Part shown: in pieces, positions 1 to 11,725 of the stretch
How positions within the stretch are numbered: the first letter of the stretch is position 1
Layout: each line of letters opens with the position of its first letter
Source of the DNA: Trichaptum fuscoviolaceum
Taxonomy: Eukaryota; Basidiomycota; Agaricomycetes; Hymenochaetales; Trichaptaceae
Assembly (NCBI GenBank): GCA_910574455.1
Contig: CAJSYZ010000004.1
Location: forward strand, 5,280,599 to 5,344,598
DNA: 64,000 bases
Reading direction: 5' to 3'
Notes under the pieces: model-generated
What the model was told of the DNA's origin: nothing
The model's database searches: none
The model's input: the letters and a program-made list of their open reading frames with translations, nothing else
Position numbers and translations under genes: made by a program

Positions 1-2
1 GC

Positions 3-2941
3 CAGCGGTTCAAGTTGACCGTGACGCTCCCGGGCCAAGACCCGACTTGGAAGTCCTTCACCTGCAATATTGACGCTCTTGTCCTTGTTACCACTGTATT
101 ATGAGCCTTGCTGACGCAAAGCTACACCAGACACACCATCTCATTGCCAGATGATGAAAACTTAAGTCCCTGGGAGGATGAAGGAGAAACAATCACCCTT
201 ACAAGCTATCATGGTGTAAAAAATAGCACAATCAGTGTGCAACAGAAGGCACATCTTGTCGATTCGGAATCAAATGTTGTGAGTTGACGGAGCATTAGAA
301 TGGCAAATGCAGTCTGAATAACTTGTTTATAGGGCGGAAGCAATCCGAAGAGGCTAACAAGGCCGGCTCAAGCTTGTGTGAGTACGACTTATTTCTGTTC
401 GATTCACGTCAGTTACTCCATGACCGTTTGTTCATATCCCTTCGTTATTATTTATCTGCCAACTGCCGTGTCATGAACAGGATGGAGGTAGCAGCAACCT
501 CAACTCGAAGAAAAGGAAGTTATTGCATGACACTCTTTCCGGGTCGCAGGTTTCAACGGTAAGCGATGTCATATCATTTTTCATTTTTCATTCTACTAAG
601 CAATCCCTTCCCGTACTCGAGGATAAGAACAACGAGATAAAACCAGGTGGACAGGTGAGTGCCAGACAGCGAAGCACAGTGATCTTCATTCTATATCCTT
701 CATTGCTGAATTGGTATTTGCATAGGATGCAAACAAGAGGACTGCTAACTCGCAGCTTAGCGCACCGGTAAGTCTATCTTATTTCAACTTCTCTCGTTCC
801 CCCCTTTATTTATGGTTGTAAGGTGCGATCACTAGCTTTGGAACCCCGTGTACAGGTATGTGTGAGCGTCGATGCACCGTAGGCTCACTTCCGGTGCTCT
901 CCTGTAGCAACTATTCGTTTCCTTCTTCACTTCGAGTCGATCGCTAATGTGTGCATATGAATAGGACATCACAGTCACAAAGAACGGAAAGAGGAAGTCG
1001 CCACCAGACACCGACTCTCAGGTTAATGTGGTAATTCTTCTACCTTCACGTGCAATGAATTCCTTCATTTCATGTTTACTTAATTTGAACCATCTCAATA
1101 GGCTAATAAGACTGTCAAGATCAATAAGTCATTGTTGATTGACATGGACACACAGGCCGGTGCCACAGTAAGTGTCAATTCTATGGTAATTGGCATTTCA
1201 AGTTCGTATCTGATCAGGCGGAAAGGACTTGAGTAAGAAGAGGAACCCCTCTGATATTCCTTATCGGCCTGAGGCCGACACGACGGTAAGTGCTTCTTTT
1301 CGATCTGCTCACTTGCCATGGATAACAGCTTTCTGACGTGTTGCAGCCGGAGATTGGATCTGCTACCTTTAATCGCAAGAGGCAGTTGCTGGTGGCTGAT
1401 AATGAAGTAAGTGAGAGTCGATTGATACACTCTAAACGTGAGCATTCACCTTCTTTTCTTAATAGTCTGGTGGTCAAAAGATGTCGTTAGCACCTCGAGC
1501 ACCGTCGCTTGCAATGACGAGAGCGTCCCGCACCCCCGGACCCGAAGTGATAGTGACTGGGGCTTATCAAGGTCATCGCAAAGTCTCTCGGACTACTAGC
1601 TCAGTTTGTCGAATCAAATTCATTTCTATGACATATTTTGCTGATGATGTACGTATATGCAGACATCAGTGGGACTTGAGGACAAGGATCGAAATGAAGG
1701 AAGGGAAGGATCTCGCGTGCCAGGCAGGAAAAGGGCGACGAACCAGTGTCTCCCTCCCGGTACTCAGGCAGGATGGACTCATATTCTATATCCTTCACTA
1801 TTTCGCGCAGTTGGAAAGTCCGTCACACCATGGCAAACCCCGGACAATAAGCTCATCAGCTCATTGTGGGGGAAAGTGTTTGATTCTGTGGAACTCATTT
1901 ACGAAACTCAGTTCGCCGATATCTGTTCTCTAGTTGAGTCATTTTTACTTATTCTCAAATCACTTTACCAAATTGAGATGCAATCCTCGTATTTCAGGCG
2001 GCCCAGAGATGCTCTGATAGCTGGCGCAAGAAGCTGTTTGAGAAAGCTGAGCAATCAGTTGCTAGTTTTATCAGCGGCGAACAATCAAAGTCAATGCAAA
2101 ACGAAGCAATTGTGAAGATGTTGCAGACGCTAGTTGACAAGAAGAAAGCCGAACCGTTTCTATGGGAAAGCTGGTATAGTATGGAGAGGGTAAGTAAAAG
2201 AGTATTTATTGTTGCATTTTGTGTCCATGCATTGACCCTAAATGTACAGAAGCAAGGACTGTTCTGCTCTGACCTTGTGGTCTCAGTGTTGTCCGTACAC
2301 ATTGTCTTGGCCATGGGTCGGCATAAAATACTGGACAGAAACACCATAGGAAAGCCTATCGGTGCCCTCGCCCTTGCGGCAACAGCGGTATCTACTTTTT
2401 TCAGCACTTATATTGTCCTTATTCGCTGATCTTCCCATGGATAGGTCAAGGTTGCCATTGATAAACAGGTGGCTCGGTTGCAAAATATCAAAGAAGAACT
2501 TGGCGGCGCTGAGTGGTATTTCACTAGCGCTCTGTGGCAGCCTCATACGGACGACTATGTTAACTTGTTGTCGAATCCCTCTTTCTTCACTGAATCAAAC
2601 TGGGAAAAGGTTCGATCCCGCCTCCTAGCTTACGATGCCAGTACAGATATCGATACGAGAAAGAACACCGAACTTGTTGGATCGGGTATCACTGGCAGGG
2701 ACTTTTCCTTGTATTTTGACGTTGTAGATGCAGATTCGACCTGCGAGAAAGCGTATGACGAAGGCGCTGATAATTGGGAAGACGGAACCGACGGAACCGA
2801 CGATAAGGGCGAAGAGCGTGAGGGGGCTGAGTATAGAGGCGAGGTGGAAGGTGATGCAGAGGACGAGCATGCTAATGCTGAGGGTGACGACAACCTGAGC
2901 GAGAGCGGGGACGAGGGTGTTGACAAGATTGAGGGCGAGGG

Positions 2942-2976
<35 letters not shown>

Positions 2977-3053
2977 ATTTAGGTGGAGATGGTGATCATG
3001 AGGAGGACGACGCTTCAAAATGGGATTCGGCTACGGACTGCGTAGACTTCTAA
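3..3053 (+). CDS. Partial multi-exon gene: micro-exon array with basic motifs and an acidic C-terminal tail; family not recognised
   Basis: The 5' end lies outside the window. An open frame runs from base 3 to about 90. The next exon is about 151-278, followed by roughly ten very short exons: 333-377, 481-558, 622-654, 726-767, 823-855, 965-1021, 1102-1167, 1226-1285, 1347-1406, 1466-1546 and 1663-about 1767. Nearly all are multiples of three with codon-aligned ends. Most encode a short basic motif such as SKKRK, NKRT, GKRKS, KKRNP, NRKRQ or GRKRA. Larger exons follow at about 1999-2190 and 2445-3053. The last encodes a soluble-looking region and then an Asp/Glu/Gly-rich tail with GE and DE repeats (about 2760-3010), ending at TAA 3051-3053. 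Basic stretches plus an acidic tail suggest a nuclear, nucleic-acid- or histone-associated protein; this is inference. No catalytic motif is visible. Exon ends between 1547 and 2470 are the least certain. Confidence 0.5.
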
Positions 3054-5146
3054 GGGCAAATCGATCACTGGTGAGCCTCTTCTTTTCGTTTCTGTCCGTG
3101 CGCTCAATATTATATTACCATCGACTTGCAGAGCAGCCTTCGTTTCTACTGGTACGCCAAAGAACATGCAGAATTGAAGGCACGGCAGCGAAATGTGGCC
3201 TGCCACTGCCCGTCACGGCAGAGGTTCGGGATAATGTCGTGGCGGATCCCATGATAGCGACTGCTATGCTTAGTCTTGTGTAAATGACTGATGTACTTGA
3301 ACGCTGAGGCACTGATAGCTACATAATGTTGTCTTATATATTTCTGATGCAATGAAATACTTGGATCGTTCTTATGCACTTAGACTCTTGAGCACTGCAA
3401 TTCGTCTTACAACACTTGTCTACTGCTGTAATTAAAGGATGATACACTGGAGCACTGGGGTGCTGAATGCCTGAAACACTTAGAGCACTGATTCAGCCAT
3501 CTTTCCTTATTTAAGCCAGCCCACACTTATTTCAGCCAACTTGTCCTGAATAATGGGAGGACATGCATGAATAAGTAAAGCTTGCCTTATTTAAGACTTC
3601 AGTCTCTCAGGACGTTTAAGGAACACTTAAGTCACTTTCAGCAGAAAGTAGTTTCCCTGATGGTGCGGGTGGCGTGCTCAGGCTCCGAGTCGAGTCGACC
3701 TGCCAGTTTTCATCCATCCGATTCCATCGACTACTGCATTTACCACCTTAATCATATGATCTGTGCAACAACACTACTAAGAGCGAAGCTATGACCTGCA
3801 AGGTTCACCGAAACCAGTTGAAACTCCTTGACGCTCAGACGAGTCACGAGTCGCATGACATCGTTGATAATTCCTAAACGAATCTCAATCGATGTCAAGC
3901 TGCACACCTGATGAATGCATAACGATGTTCTAAGGCAGGGTTTCTCCCGACTGATTGCTACTCAAACGCGGATCATCAAAGGACTAAATTGCCGTATCCA
4001 AACGCTGCGGCAAGGCCGCAAGGGCCAAATTCGACAGAGGATTTTTCTCAACTTTGAGTGCTAAATAGCACCGGGATTACTTCCGAGTCAAGTTACTAAT
4101 GATCAGGTAAAGTAACTCGCTCTTTTACGGCTCAGGTCCTTTGTTCATGACATCTGAAGCAGGTTCTACTTATTCGCGACTCCCATAATTGTGACCCATA
4201 ATAAGTCACCGTCATTCAGAAAGAATCCTTCCCATCCCACGGAAGTTTGAGACTACCGTAAGTTATCTCCTGCCGATGTCAATCTTTCTGGACGCTTCAA
4301 TTTGACTGTCATAATATCGGATCAAAAATGTAAGAGAAACCGAGGGCAAATGGATATGCTTTCAATGTGAGTCCTGCATCTCGAACTCAGCGCCCATTAT
4401 ACGACACTCATGTCTCAGATGACTAGCAGTGTAAGCTGAATACCTCTTCAAGTATAACATTTCAACGTATCGCGCGATATTGTCTTCACATCACAGCCTC
4501 AGAAAATTCCGTCCGTCATCTATCTTTGGTTTCATGCGATGATTGATCAACTCTCAGTTATCGGCAGCTAATTTCATATTTCATAGGCTTCTTTTATCCG
4601 AGTCCTCCCTGGTTCTCACAGACGACACCGCCGGTATGTTAGTGAAGTTTGATTGGTTTCAGGTACACTTGTGGCCTACGAGAATATTGAATCTCAAAAT
4701 TGTTAGTTTCGGTTTGTCAAGCATGACTTTATCTCTCACAAACGATTTACAATGCTGATTAAACGAGCGACTGTGCATAGTCGTTACGTTGACCTTTGCC
4801 TCCCAGAATCCGACGACAGCTTCCCGACAGGTTCTTCTAGCTCTGATGTGATACCCTGTGTTCTGTTTCCTCCATTCGCTTATTGTTTTCATTCTATGTA
4901 TCCGATGTATTAGGGAGATGTCTCACATGGACACACATGGCCATGCATTGACTTTCTTCCTTTGATACGGGACATCAAACGAAAATCAAATATCCTCCGG
5001 ACAGTTTCCATATGATCTTTCAGTTGAAGTTCATTCAATAGAGGTGACAGCGCTTCTTTTGGCGCCCAGATCGATGCATAAAGCGCCGAGGATTCGTGCT
5101 TTTAATCCCTATACTGCACTATCGTACAACGCTCCAGAAGTCTACA
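3054..5146. other. Intergenic region, no supported gene
   Basis: Only short open frames without consistent splice junctions are visible. The stretch 3390-3490 repeats AGCACTG-like words. Three copies of the octamer TCCGAGTC lie at 3684, 4082 and 4597. The final part should contain the promoter of the downstream DUF6533 gene, but I see no convincing TATA element. Confidence 0.5.
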
Positions 5147-6874
5147 ATGACAAATATATTAGAGACACTCGTTGCCGATGTATATCTTGTTCAAGTACGT
5201 GCTGTTGCTCATCATTCATTGGATCTCTGACTGACATTTCGTAGTACGTGACAGGTTAGATTTGCTCTCTGTTTGTGCAGCCGTACTATTTTTCTAATGC
5301 AAACGTAGTGGCCTCGGCATCGGTATTGGTTGGTGCAGAATGTAGATTAAGCTGTGATTTTTAACTAAACACTTTCTTTCAGTTATACGATTTTATTCTG
5401 ACATTACACGACGAGGTGAGATAGTTTTAACGGGAAATGCTTACCGTTTATACTTATGGCTGCAGTGGGAACTTGTTTGGCTTTATCCCGAAAGAACAAG
5501 GATGACTATTATTAAATTTGCCTTCGTTGCAAACCGATACCTACCGTTTGTGAGTGTTATCATTGGAAACCAAAGTATGTGACCTCACAGATTATTGTGG
5601 AAATGCGCTTATACTGAACCTTAAGTGCTTCTTTCCGAGCGCAATAGCGAAGTTCGTCATTTGTTTCACCATGATTTGCTGCAACAAATGATCTTCTTTT
5701 ATCAGCGCTGCAAGCCGCTATTAGTTTGCGCAGCCAGTGAGCAATTCTTTCATTCTACTTCAAAGTGTATTGCGCTGACTCGGCACCAGTGTGTACTATC
5801 TTGATTTTTAACTTCGGAGAATGTGTGTAATCACCGCACATAACGAGCATCCTGTGACTTATGCTCCTTCAGACTTGATGCTTGTCCGCGCTGCCGCAGT
5901 ATGGGGAAGGAAGATTGCAATACCTTTCCTTTTGGCGCTGTACATTGTAAGTGAACTTAGTTCTAAGGCACATCAAGGTTAATAGATACTCTTAAAGCCT
6001 TTAACGATTGCATCCATATCTCTCACAGCAGTCATCATCAAATCTGCCACAGCCAGTAAGGGTATTTTCATCGTTGGAGACATGCGTGTTCTAATAAGCT
6101 GATGATCAGCGAGATTTCCGGAGCTTCAGGCAAACGGTTGTGTAATTCAGTTTCCAAACAGACATCTTTGGATATGTTTAGTATTTCTTCTTTTCTTCGA
6201 AAGTGGTACGTCCTCATTTCCATGTCGTCGCTGACTTCGCGCTAATTTCCCAATGCATAGTCACATTCATAATTATGCTTGTGACAGTCTTGAAACCTAT
6301 ACGAATCTTAAATGGTGAGAAAAACTCCGAAGGCTAAGCATCATGCAACTAAAGCAGAAATCCTAGGTAGTAGGGCGATGGAAGCTGTTATGAGAGATGG
6401 TAATTCATCCCAACCTCTCCCTTGTTATATGTACTTTGCTGACACTATTTCAGGTATATTCTATTTCGTTTGCGTGTTAAGTAAGCCTCTTCGATGCCGA
6501 CGATTATCCGCTTTTAATCGCGAAAAAATAGCTTTATCCTTAATCAACATCCTCCTCTTGCTACTGCTGGATGTGCGTGCTAGTCTCTCCACGTCATCGT
6601 CATTGAAAAACTGACTATCGTAATCAAAGAATCATTTGAATGGCTTCCTGTTAATGTGGGTTACTCGAGGGGCTATTTGCATGATGCTAACTATGATTTC
6701 TTGCACAGAATGCAAGGTGCTCTTCATAGCATTCTCTGTTCACGGCTCCTTTTGCATCTCAGACGAGTTTGCTATGAATCACCACCGCCAACTGAATACA
6801 TCTCGCTTCAGGCTCGCTCTAGCGGTCTGATGCATTTTGCTCAGGGCCAATCGTCGGATGCTGCACTACAATAG
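5147..6874 (+). CDS. DUF6533-domain multi-pass membrane protein, copy 1
   Basis: Basidiomycete-expanded DUF6533 membrane-protein family; function unknown. The ATG at 5147 opens a 48 nt exon (MTNILETLVADVYLVQ). Then follow a 10 nt exon (5245-5254), a 20 nt exon (5309-5328), a 33 nt exon (5383-5415, LYDFILTLHDE) and an 84 nt exon (5466-5549, starting WELVWLYPERTR and ending NRYLPF). The order Y-D-x-x-L-T-x-x-x-E, then W, then N-R-Y-L-P is the DUF6533 signature. Later exons carry hydrophobic segments, including LVRAAAVWGRK near 5880-5915. The last exon, about 6709-6874, reads MQGALHSILCSRLLLHLRR and stops at TAG 6872-6874. Exon borders between 5550 and 6700 were not fully resolved. The gene is a clear paralogue of the one at 12942-14911, with the same 10/20/33 nt exon series. 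No obvious lesion was seen. Confidence 0.8.
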
Positions 6875-7131
6875 GTGAGCTTAAAAACGCTCGCGTCTAC
6901 TCATTGCAATGGTCTCATATGAAGGACGTCCAGCTTGGAACTATGCACGAGAATTACAGTATGAAACATATCCTCGGACGCCTCAAGAATTACTCATTCA
7001 AACCAGCGGAGCAAAACGTTATTAATTTGTTACAACCATTGCGACATATTGTTGATGCTGAGTAACCGCGCTGGATCGAATGTACATTGCCCAAGTATTT
7101 ATGAAGATATCCCGCCTGCATGACAATCAAA

Positions 7132-7728
7132 TTAGCAAGTCTGCTCGCACATAAAAGCGCCGATCCTATCATTCCATGGGTCGTCCGTGCCAAGGCCACC
7201 AGTGGCGTCACCGGGGTAAGTGAACTCCCATTCGGCTTCATTGCAATCACCAGAACTTCAGAGGGAAGCAGCGGATTATTAGAGTCATAATCAAGGTAGA
7301 TGGAGCGGAATGACATACACGCTGTTATAAGCTGAATACCCATGCATTTAATGCAAGAGGCCTCAGTAATAGTCTAAGAGGGGCACTGTTTAAATACGCA
7401 CCGAAGCAGATTGTGCAGGGATCCGGACCGAAACTGGAGATCTTGTTCTTCCAGTCGCTTCCAAGGAAGATGCATGTGTTGAGGGGCTGCACCGCGTAAC
7501 CGCAGGTACCACCCCAGTTTATATCAGTGCAGATGAAAACGCCACCTGGTGTACGTTTCTGCAGAGAATGCTCTCAATGGACCGTGAGATGAAAGTAAAG
7601 ACTCGACGACTCACCTCAAGGGATTCGAGCACAGTTGTGTTCGACGGACTAGCTACTGGAGATGCAGAAGCGAGACCAGCGAGTTCGAAGGCAGCGAAAA
7701 CGAGGGATGCAACAGAATACTTCATCAC
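7132..7728 (-). CDS. Small secreted cysteine-rich protein, beta/gamma-crystallin-like
   Basis: The gene begins at 7728 with a classical signal peptide (MMKYSVASLVFAAFELAGLASA, cleavage probably near ASA-SP). Exon 1 is 7615-7728 and exon 2 is 7402-7558, beginning KRTPGGVFICTDINWGG and continuing with Cys/Gly-rich sequence to SSFGPDPCTICF. A further frame encodes DCNEAEWEFTYPGDATGG and ends NDRIGAFMCEQTC with a stop at 7132-7134. The pattern (F-I-C-T-D-x-N-W-x-G-x-C, a G-S-D-x-x-x-x-I-S-S-F-G block, then F-T-Y-P-G-D) matches a family of short secreted basidiomycete proteins with a crystallin-like fold, which I know only as uncharacterised. The phase of the last exon does not match the most obvious exon 2 donor. 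Either a small extra exon exists or the gene carries a one-base lesion. Location is extracellular by inference. Confidence 0.62.
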
Positions 7729-8260
7729 GGAAGGGATCGTCTGGTACTTTAGCTGATGTGCTTGAGTAAACCAAGGATGATCTGAAGATGGGGATCCTAA
7801 CTGCCAGCTGTTTATACGTTGTAGAGACCTCTTGTAGAACTCGCAAAAACAGAGGTGACTCCCTCAATTCCATAGGATCTGCCAAACATAGCGACCTCGC
7901 AGATTTCTCGTCTCCGTCAAGGTGTTCAGGATGCCCATCTCTTGGCCGTTCACTTTGATCCTAACTTCCTGAAACACTCATAGTAATTCAGTGACCCTCC
8001 CCTTCCCTTTGCGCAGGCATTCAAAGAAACGTTGGAAAGGCACAGTATTGAGTCTTAGAATAGATGGATCTGATGGCCGTAGCAGAGAACTAGTCGCTGA
8101 TGGTCTTTCTGTACCGAATTCATCTCCCTTGACATTAACTCGTGGACATCAGAGCAGGCCGAGAGCTGAATGCGAGATCAAGTAATATATATTCCTATGA
8201 GGTATACCCTAGAGGAAGTTCATGTATTAGTTGAAGTCCAGTACGGAGACGTCGCACTCA
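7729..8260. other. Intergenic region
   Basis: Presumed upstream region of the secreted-protein gene (minus strand). I see no gene or repeat that I can support. Confidence 0.4.
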
Positions 8261-9403
8261 CTAGCTCTTTGAAGTCTGAAATACGTGCAGCTCGGGTGAG
8301 GGGTCGACCGATATAGAGAAACCACCGGATGAGGTATACTGTGTAGTCGGTGCCGAGAAAGTCGAAAGAGGCCTGGTGTAGTAATTCTCAGCGTGCCAAG
8401 TACACCCCCAGACAGACGCCATGCGGCTCCCCAGCGTTAACGATTGAGTCTTAAGCCCATGACGCGCGCCCAGGCGAGGAGACGGACTTATCCCAGCCAT
8501 CATCCAAGTCTCAGAATCAGGTACATTCTTGTAAATGAGATCTGCAATGATCCGCTCTCGGCGTCAAGACGCCTCAGTAATTCAGAATGGCAAAGATTCG
8601 GGGGAAATCAAGAATAGTGTGTTCGGAAAGGTGTAACCGCAGTCCAATGAAATAACCGGTAAAGCACTCGGAGGGAAATGTCGGTCATCATCTATGTTCA
8701 TTGGGGAAGCTTCGTATACTTGCACGTAGAAGCTATCCGCCCATTATCAGCTGATCAAACAACTTGAAATCTAATTGTTGAAAATAGAAAGCGCGGCACC
8801 TGGAACAGCCTGACTTCAAGAAAGGCACTTGAGCGGAAAGAGCCATTTCAGACTTGGCTGACTTTAAATTCGACAGGCGGAGTTCACGCTGGTGATAAGA
8901 TGTTAGATGAGTGTACGTGGACTGGCACGATTTTCTTCATTGACCGAATAAAGATAATACGTGAAACGCTCCCGAGCGTAACGGAAGGTGGGTTTCAATC
9001 ATGACATTCTTGAATTATTTATCGATAACGATAGGCAACAATTGAGCCAGAAACCAGCATGAGACGGTTTACCAGCGATAAGCTAATAAGATATACTACA
9101 GCCGCACTCCTGAATGTACGCCATGGATTAGCTATATGGAAAAGACTAAAAAGAACTCGACGTACCTCTCGACAAGCTAACGATGCCGCAGCATCATGGA
9201 CTCTAAGGTGATCAAAGTTTCAGCCTAAAACTGGCTGCGTCTCCGGCAAAAAGCACCTCTGGGCCTTGACGAATCCAGGTATCACGCTCGTTCATGGACG
9301 AAGCCAAGCGAGTCAAAGATAGCACGGAATTGACCTCATAAGTGAGTCCCAAGGATTCGGCGCTTGTCCATTCGTGCTCGCCTACGCGGCCAGAACCGGT
9401 CAC
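8261..9403 (-). CDS. Unresolved multi-exon gene, family not recognised
   Basis: Several natural-looking open segments lie on the minus strand and end at a stop at 8261-8263. The terminal exon (about 8263-8548, after a TTGCAG acceptor) contains NVPDSETWMMAGISPSPRL and ends in a Ser/Thr-rich segment with QTSKS. An upstream segment (about 8600-8735) contains SPMNIDDDRHFPPSALPV and LDCGYTFPNTLFL. Further upstream is an exon candidate around 9174-9213 (VHDAAASLACRE, with a GTACGT donor), and 9212-9403 holds an open frame starting MTGSGRVGEHEW. I could not connect these exons with confidence, and I recognise no domain. It may be intact or decayed. Confidence 0.33.
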
Positions 9404-9533
9404 ACTGGAATCGTCGGAGGTTCAGTCAGCCGATCTGTTATATTGTACCCGAGGGAAAGAGGTTAGAACTGGAACTCACAGTCTTCATCGACGTGCGTCA
9501 ACTTCCAACTTCCCACATCAATCCAGCCTTTCA

Positions 9534-9551
9534 CCCCCCCCCCCCCCCCCC
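9534..9551. repeat. 18 bp poly-C tract
   Basis: Uninterrupted run of 18 C residues, 10 bp beyond the stop codon of the PX gene, so probably in its 3' UTR (poly-G in the mRNA). It is one of several long G/C homopolymers in the window (also 36440, 38039 and 44099). Confidence 0.95.
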
Positions 9552-9560
9552 AACCAGCCA

Positions 9561-10559
9561 TCACCCATTAACCACCCACTGACGAACGATATCCGAGCCA
9601 CCAATTTCTGGATGGAGTAATATTTGCACAAGCCAAGACTCTAGCGCACGTCTCCTATTCTCCAGAAAGCCTGCGCGGTACTTCGCCCAGGGCGCCTTTG
9701 GGGGTAGTGGTGGGACTTGGGGATGCACGTCCTGGGGTAAAGAACGCAGGAGTGCAGAACGCAGTACAAGGAAAGACGAGAAGCGTCGGTGGATATGTAT
9801 AGGAGAAGCTGACGAGGTTATGAGGATTGATATATCATAAACTATGAAGATTGTCGATACTTAGCACCGCTGCATTATTGAACATAAAAAACTTTGATAC
9901 TCACCGACATATGAGCCGCCCTGCTTTTTGTCCCCGACGCTAGTCCACCCATTGATTCGTACACCGCGCGCGAACAAATTCGACTCTTCCGGAGTCGATC
10001 CTATCCAGATGTCGTTCGAAAACACAGAGGGAGTTCCAGACTGAGTCGATAATGCCGAACTTCTGTCTGTTATGAAAGGCCTTGATGGGGTTGTCTTTTT
10101 ACGATAAAAAGAAGGAAATGAGGTTAACATTTGCGCCCAGAGTTTAATAAGATGTAAAAGACGTACAGAGTCGCTCTCGAATGAGCTCCATACTCTCTCT
10201 TCTTCATCCAGGTCGATATGATCGTCGTCTTCTCGCACAACCTCAATGAGACCTTTGCAGCTTTCTAAGGGATAGCCGTACGAGTCAGCGGAACATTCTG
10301 AATTTTGGCTTTGCATTCGCTGATGAATGGAGCTCTCGATGTGGTGGTTCGAACCGTCCGCAGGTGTGAGTGGGAAGTCCGAATCTGTTGGAGACAGCTC
10401 TGCTCTCGACTCGGTTTCGGCAACCATCGCTAAGTATGAAGGTCGTTTTCCTTGCTGAAGGTTCATTTCGGATGATGGAAAGGTAGAAGGAATATCTGAG
10501 TTGTAGTTGCAATTGATACTTTGGAGGGTGGGAGAGACTGTTGTGGTGGGGAGGAACAA
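9561..10559 (-). CDS. PX-domain protein, YPT35-like (phosphoinositide-binding endosomal protein)
   Basis: Three exons fit exactly: 10167-10559, 9905-10094 and 9561-9841, giving 287 codons with clean GT-AG junctions (donor GTACGT, acceptor AAAAAG; donor GTGAGT, acceptor CATAG). The first 130 residues are a low-complexity, Ser-rich acidic region. The PX domain starts at GWTSVGDKKQGGSYV. It continues VYDISIL, contains the phosphoinositide-binding RRFSSF motif, the proline-rich PPLPPKAPWAKY loop, and the FLENRRRALESWL helix before the stop at 9561-9563. PX domains bind PI3P on endosomes, and the GWTSVGDK start with this short length resembles YPT35-type proteins; that assignment is from memory of the family. 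It is transcribed divergently from the DUF1764 gene, with 144 bp between start codons. Confidence 0.87.
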
Positions 10560-10703
10560 GAAACATAGTATGTACTTACCTTACTATGATACGCGGTAGA
10601 ACGGAAATTGCCGAGGATTTTTTAACTACTATTGTAAAGGGTCCTTTCTGTGTCTCTTTTCTTCCCTCCATCTTTCTCCTTTGTTCACAGATTGCTGGTC
10701 AAA
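10560..10703. promoter_or_regulatory. Bidirectional promoter between the PX and DUF1764 genes
   Basis: The two ATGs are only 144 bp apart and diverge, so both promoters and 5' UTRs must share this interval. It contains a pyrimidine-rich stretch (about 10640-10685, TTTCTTCCCTCC) leading into the plus-strand start, typical of fungal transcription start regions. No clear TATA box was found. Confidence 0.5.
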
Positions 10704-11436
10704 ATGCCCGCATCTGAAATCGATGACATATTCTCTGGATTAGTGAAAAAAACATCTGGTGTATCACAGGCTGGGCCTTCATCGTCAAAATCAGCGTCAA
10801 ATTGCAGGCCCCAAATCAACGATCAGTCTTCGTCGTCGAAGAAGAAAAAGGCGAAGAAACGCAAGCGTGAAACAGATGCTACGGATGGCATCGAGCCTAC
10901 AGAAGAAGCTTCCGGGAGCGTCAAACCACCTAGTACTGATGAAGTGGCTGAATCGAAATCGAGGTCGAAGAAGTTGAAAAGAGTAGTCGAGACTGTTGTA
11001 GACCCCTCTGTTGTTGTGGAATCCTCGAAGGGCTCCAGCTTACCTCGGAAGGTGGAAGTGAAGACCAAGTCAAATCCGAAAGTGAAGAAAGCTGGCAAAG
11101 ATGATAAGGATCACCTGGAGCGGTTTAAGGATTCGCGAGGGACTGGTCCAAGTAAGCTAGTCTCGAAGTTTACCCCTACTATGGTATCTGACATCTGTCG
11201 TTTTGCAGGACGTCAGACGGAGGAAGGTTTCATGATATATAAGGAGGATGAGCTGGGCATTCAGGATGAAGGCGGAGGTGAGTCGCAGCAACTGCGATGT
11301 TCTCGTAACTGAAATGTTTGTCCCATAGATACGCCCCTTTGCCCCTTCGACTGCGAATGCTGTACGTCTTCCTACCTTCTTTCGATGACTGTTGAAGCTC
11401 ACCCTCCCTATCATATCTTTTACAACAGGCTTCTGA
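10704..11436 (+). CDS. DUF1764 protein (conserved basic eukaryotic protein)
   Basis: Four exons: 10704-11151, 11209-11277, 11329-11361 and 11429-11436. All junctions are GT-AG and in phase. The ATG at 10704 is preferred over an upstream in-frame ATG at 10650 because it begins the conserved N-terminal motif EIDDIFSGLVKK. The middle is Lys/Arg/Ser-rich (KKKKAKKRKRE at about residues 50-60). The conserved C-terminus reads FKDSRGTG, RRQTEEGFMIYKEDELGI, then DTPLCPFDCECCF split over three small exons, the last with only two coding codons. This N- and C-terminal motif pair defines DUF1764, which occurs throughout eukaryotes. The basic middle suggests a nuclear or nucleolar location (inference). Molecular function is unknown. 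Confidence 0.92.
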
Positions 11437-11725
11437 TCACTGTCTCCTTTTCTGTGCATGACAAACCGTGAAGTGCAGTTTTAGGTCGACAGCGCTTGGC
11501 ATACGATTCACCTCTGATATAGTCATCGGAACACTCAGTGCATCGACTTCCAACTTCTGAAAGGTTGCCGTCCGAAGTAAGGACTTTTCCTTTGAGGCTT
11601 CTCGAGGATCGCAGCTGATTCGCGCTCCTGCGCCATTCTATCCACACTTGTGCATTTCCACGATTGTAGGTGGGGTCGAACGCCATGGAATCGCAGCGTC
11701 GTCTTTCGACCCACCATGTGTGAGT
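11420..11725 (-). other. Open reading frame of unknown status, convergent with DUF1764
   Basis: A minus-strand frame reads WWVERRRCDSMAFDPTYNR and continues through a charged segment to a CTEC motif and a stop at 11420-11422, overlapping the last DUF1764 exon. Composition looks protein-like, but no start, upstream exon or domain could be identified. It may be the 3' exon of a decayed gene or a chance frame. Confidence 0.2.

Noticed and set aside
2760..3010. A separate acidic protein on either strand
   Set aside because: It is continuous with the last exon of the first gene. The Ser/Pro-rich minus-strand frames here are shadows of the GAG/GAC repeats.
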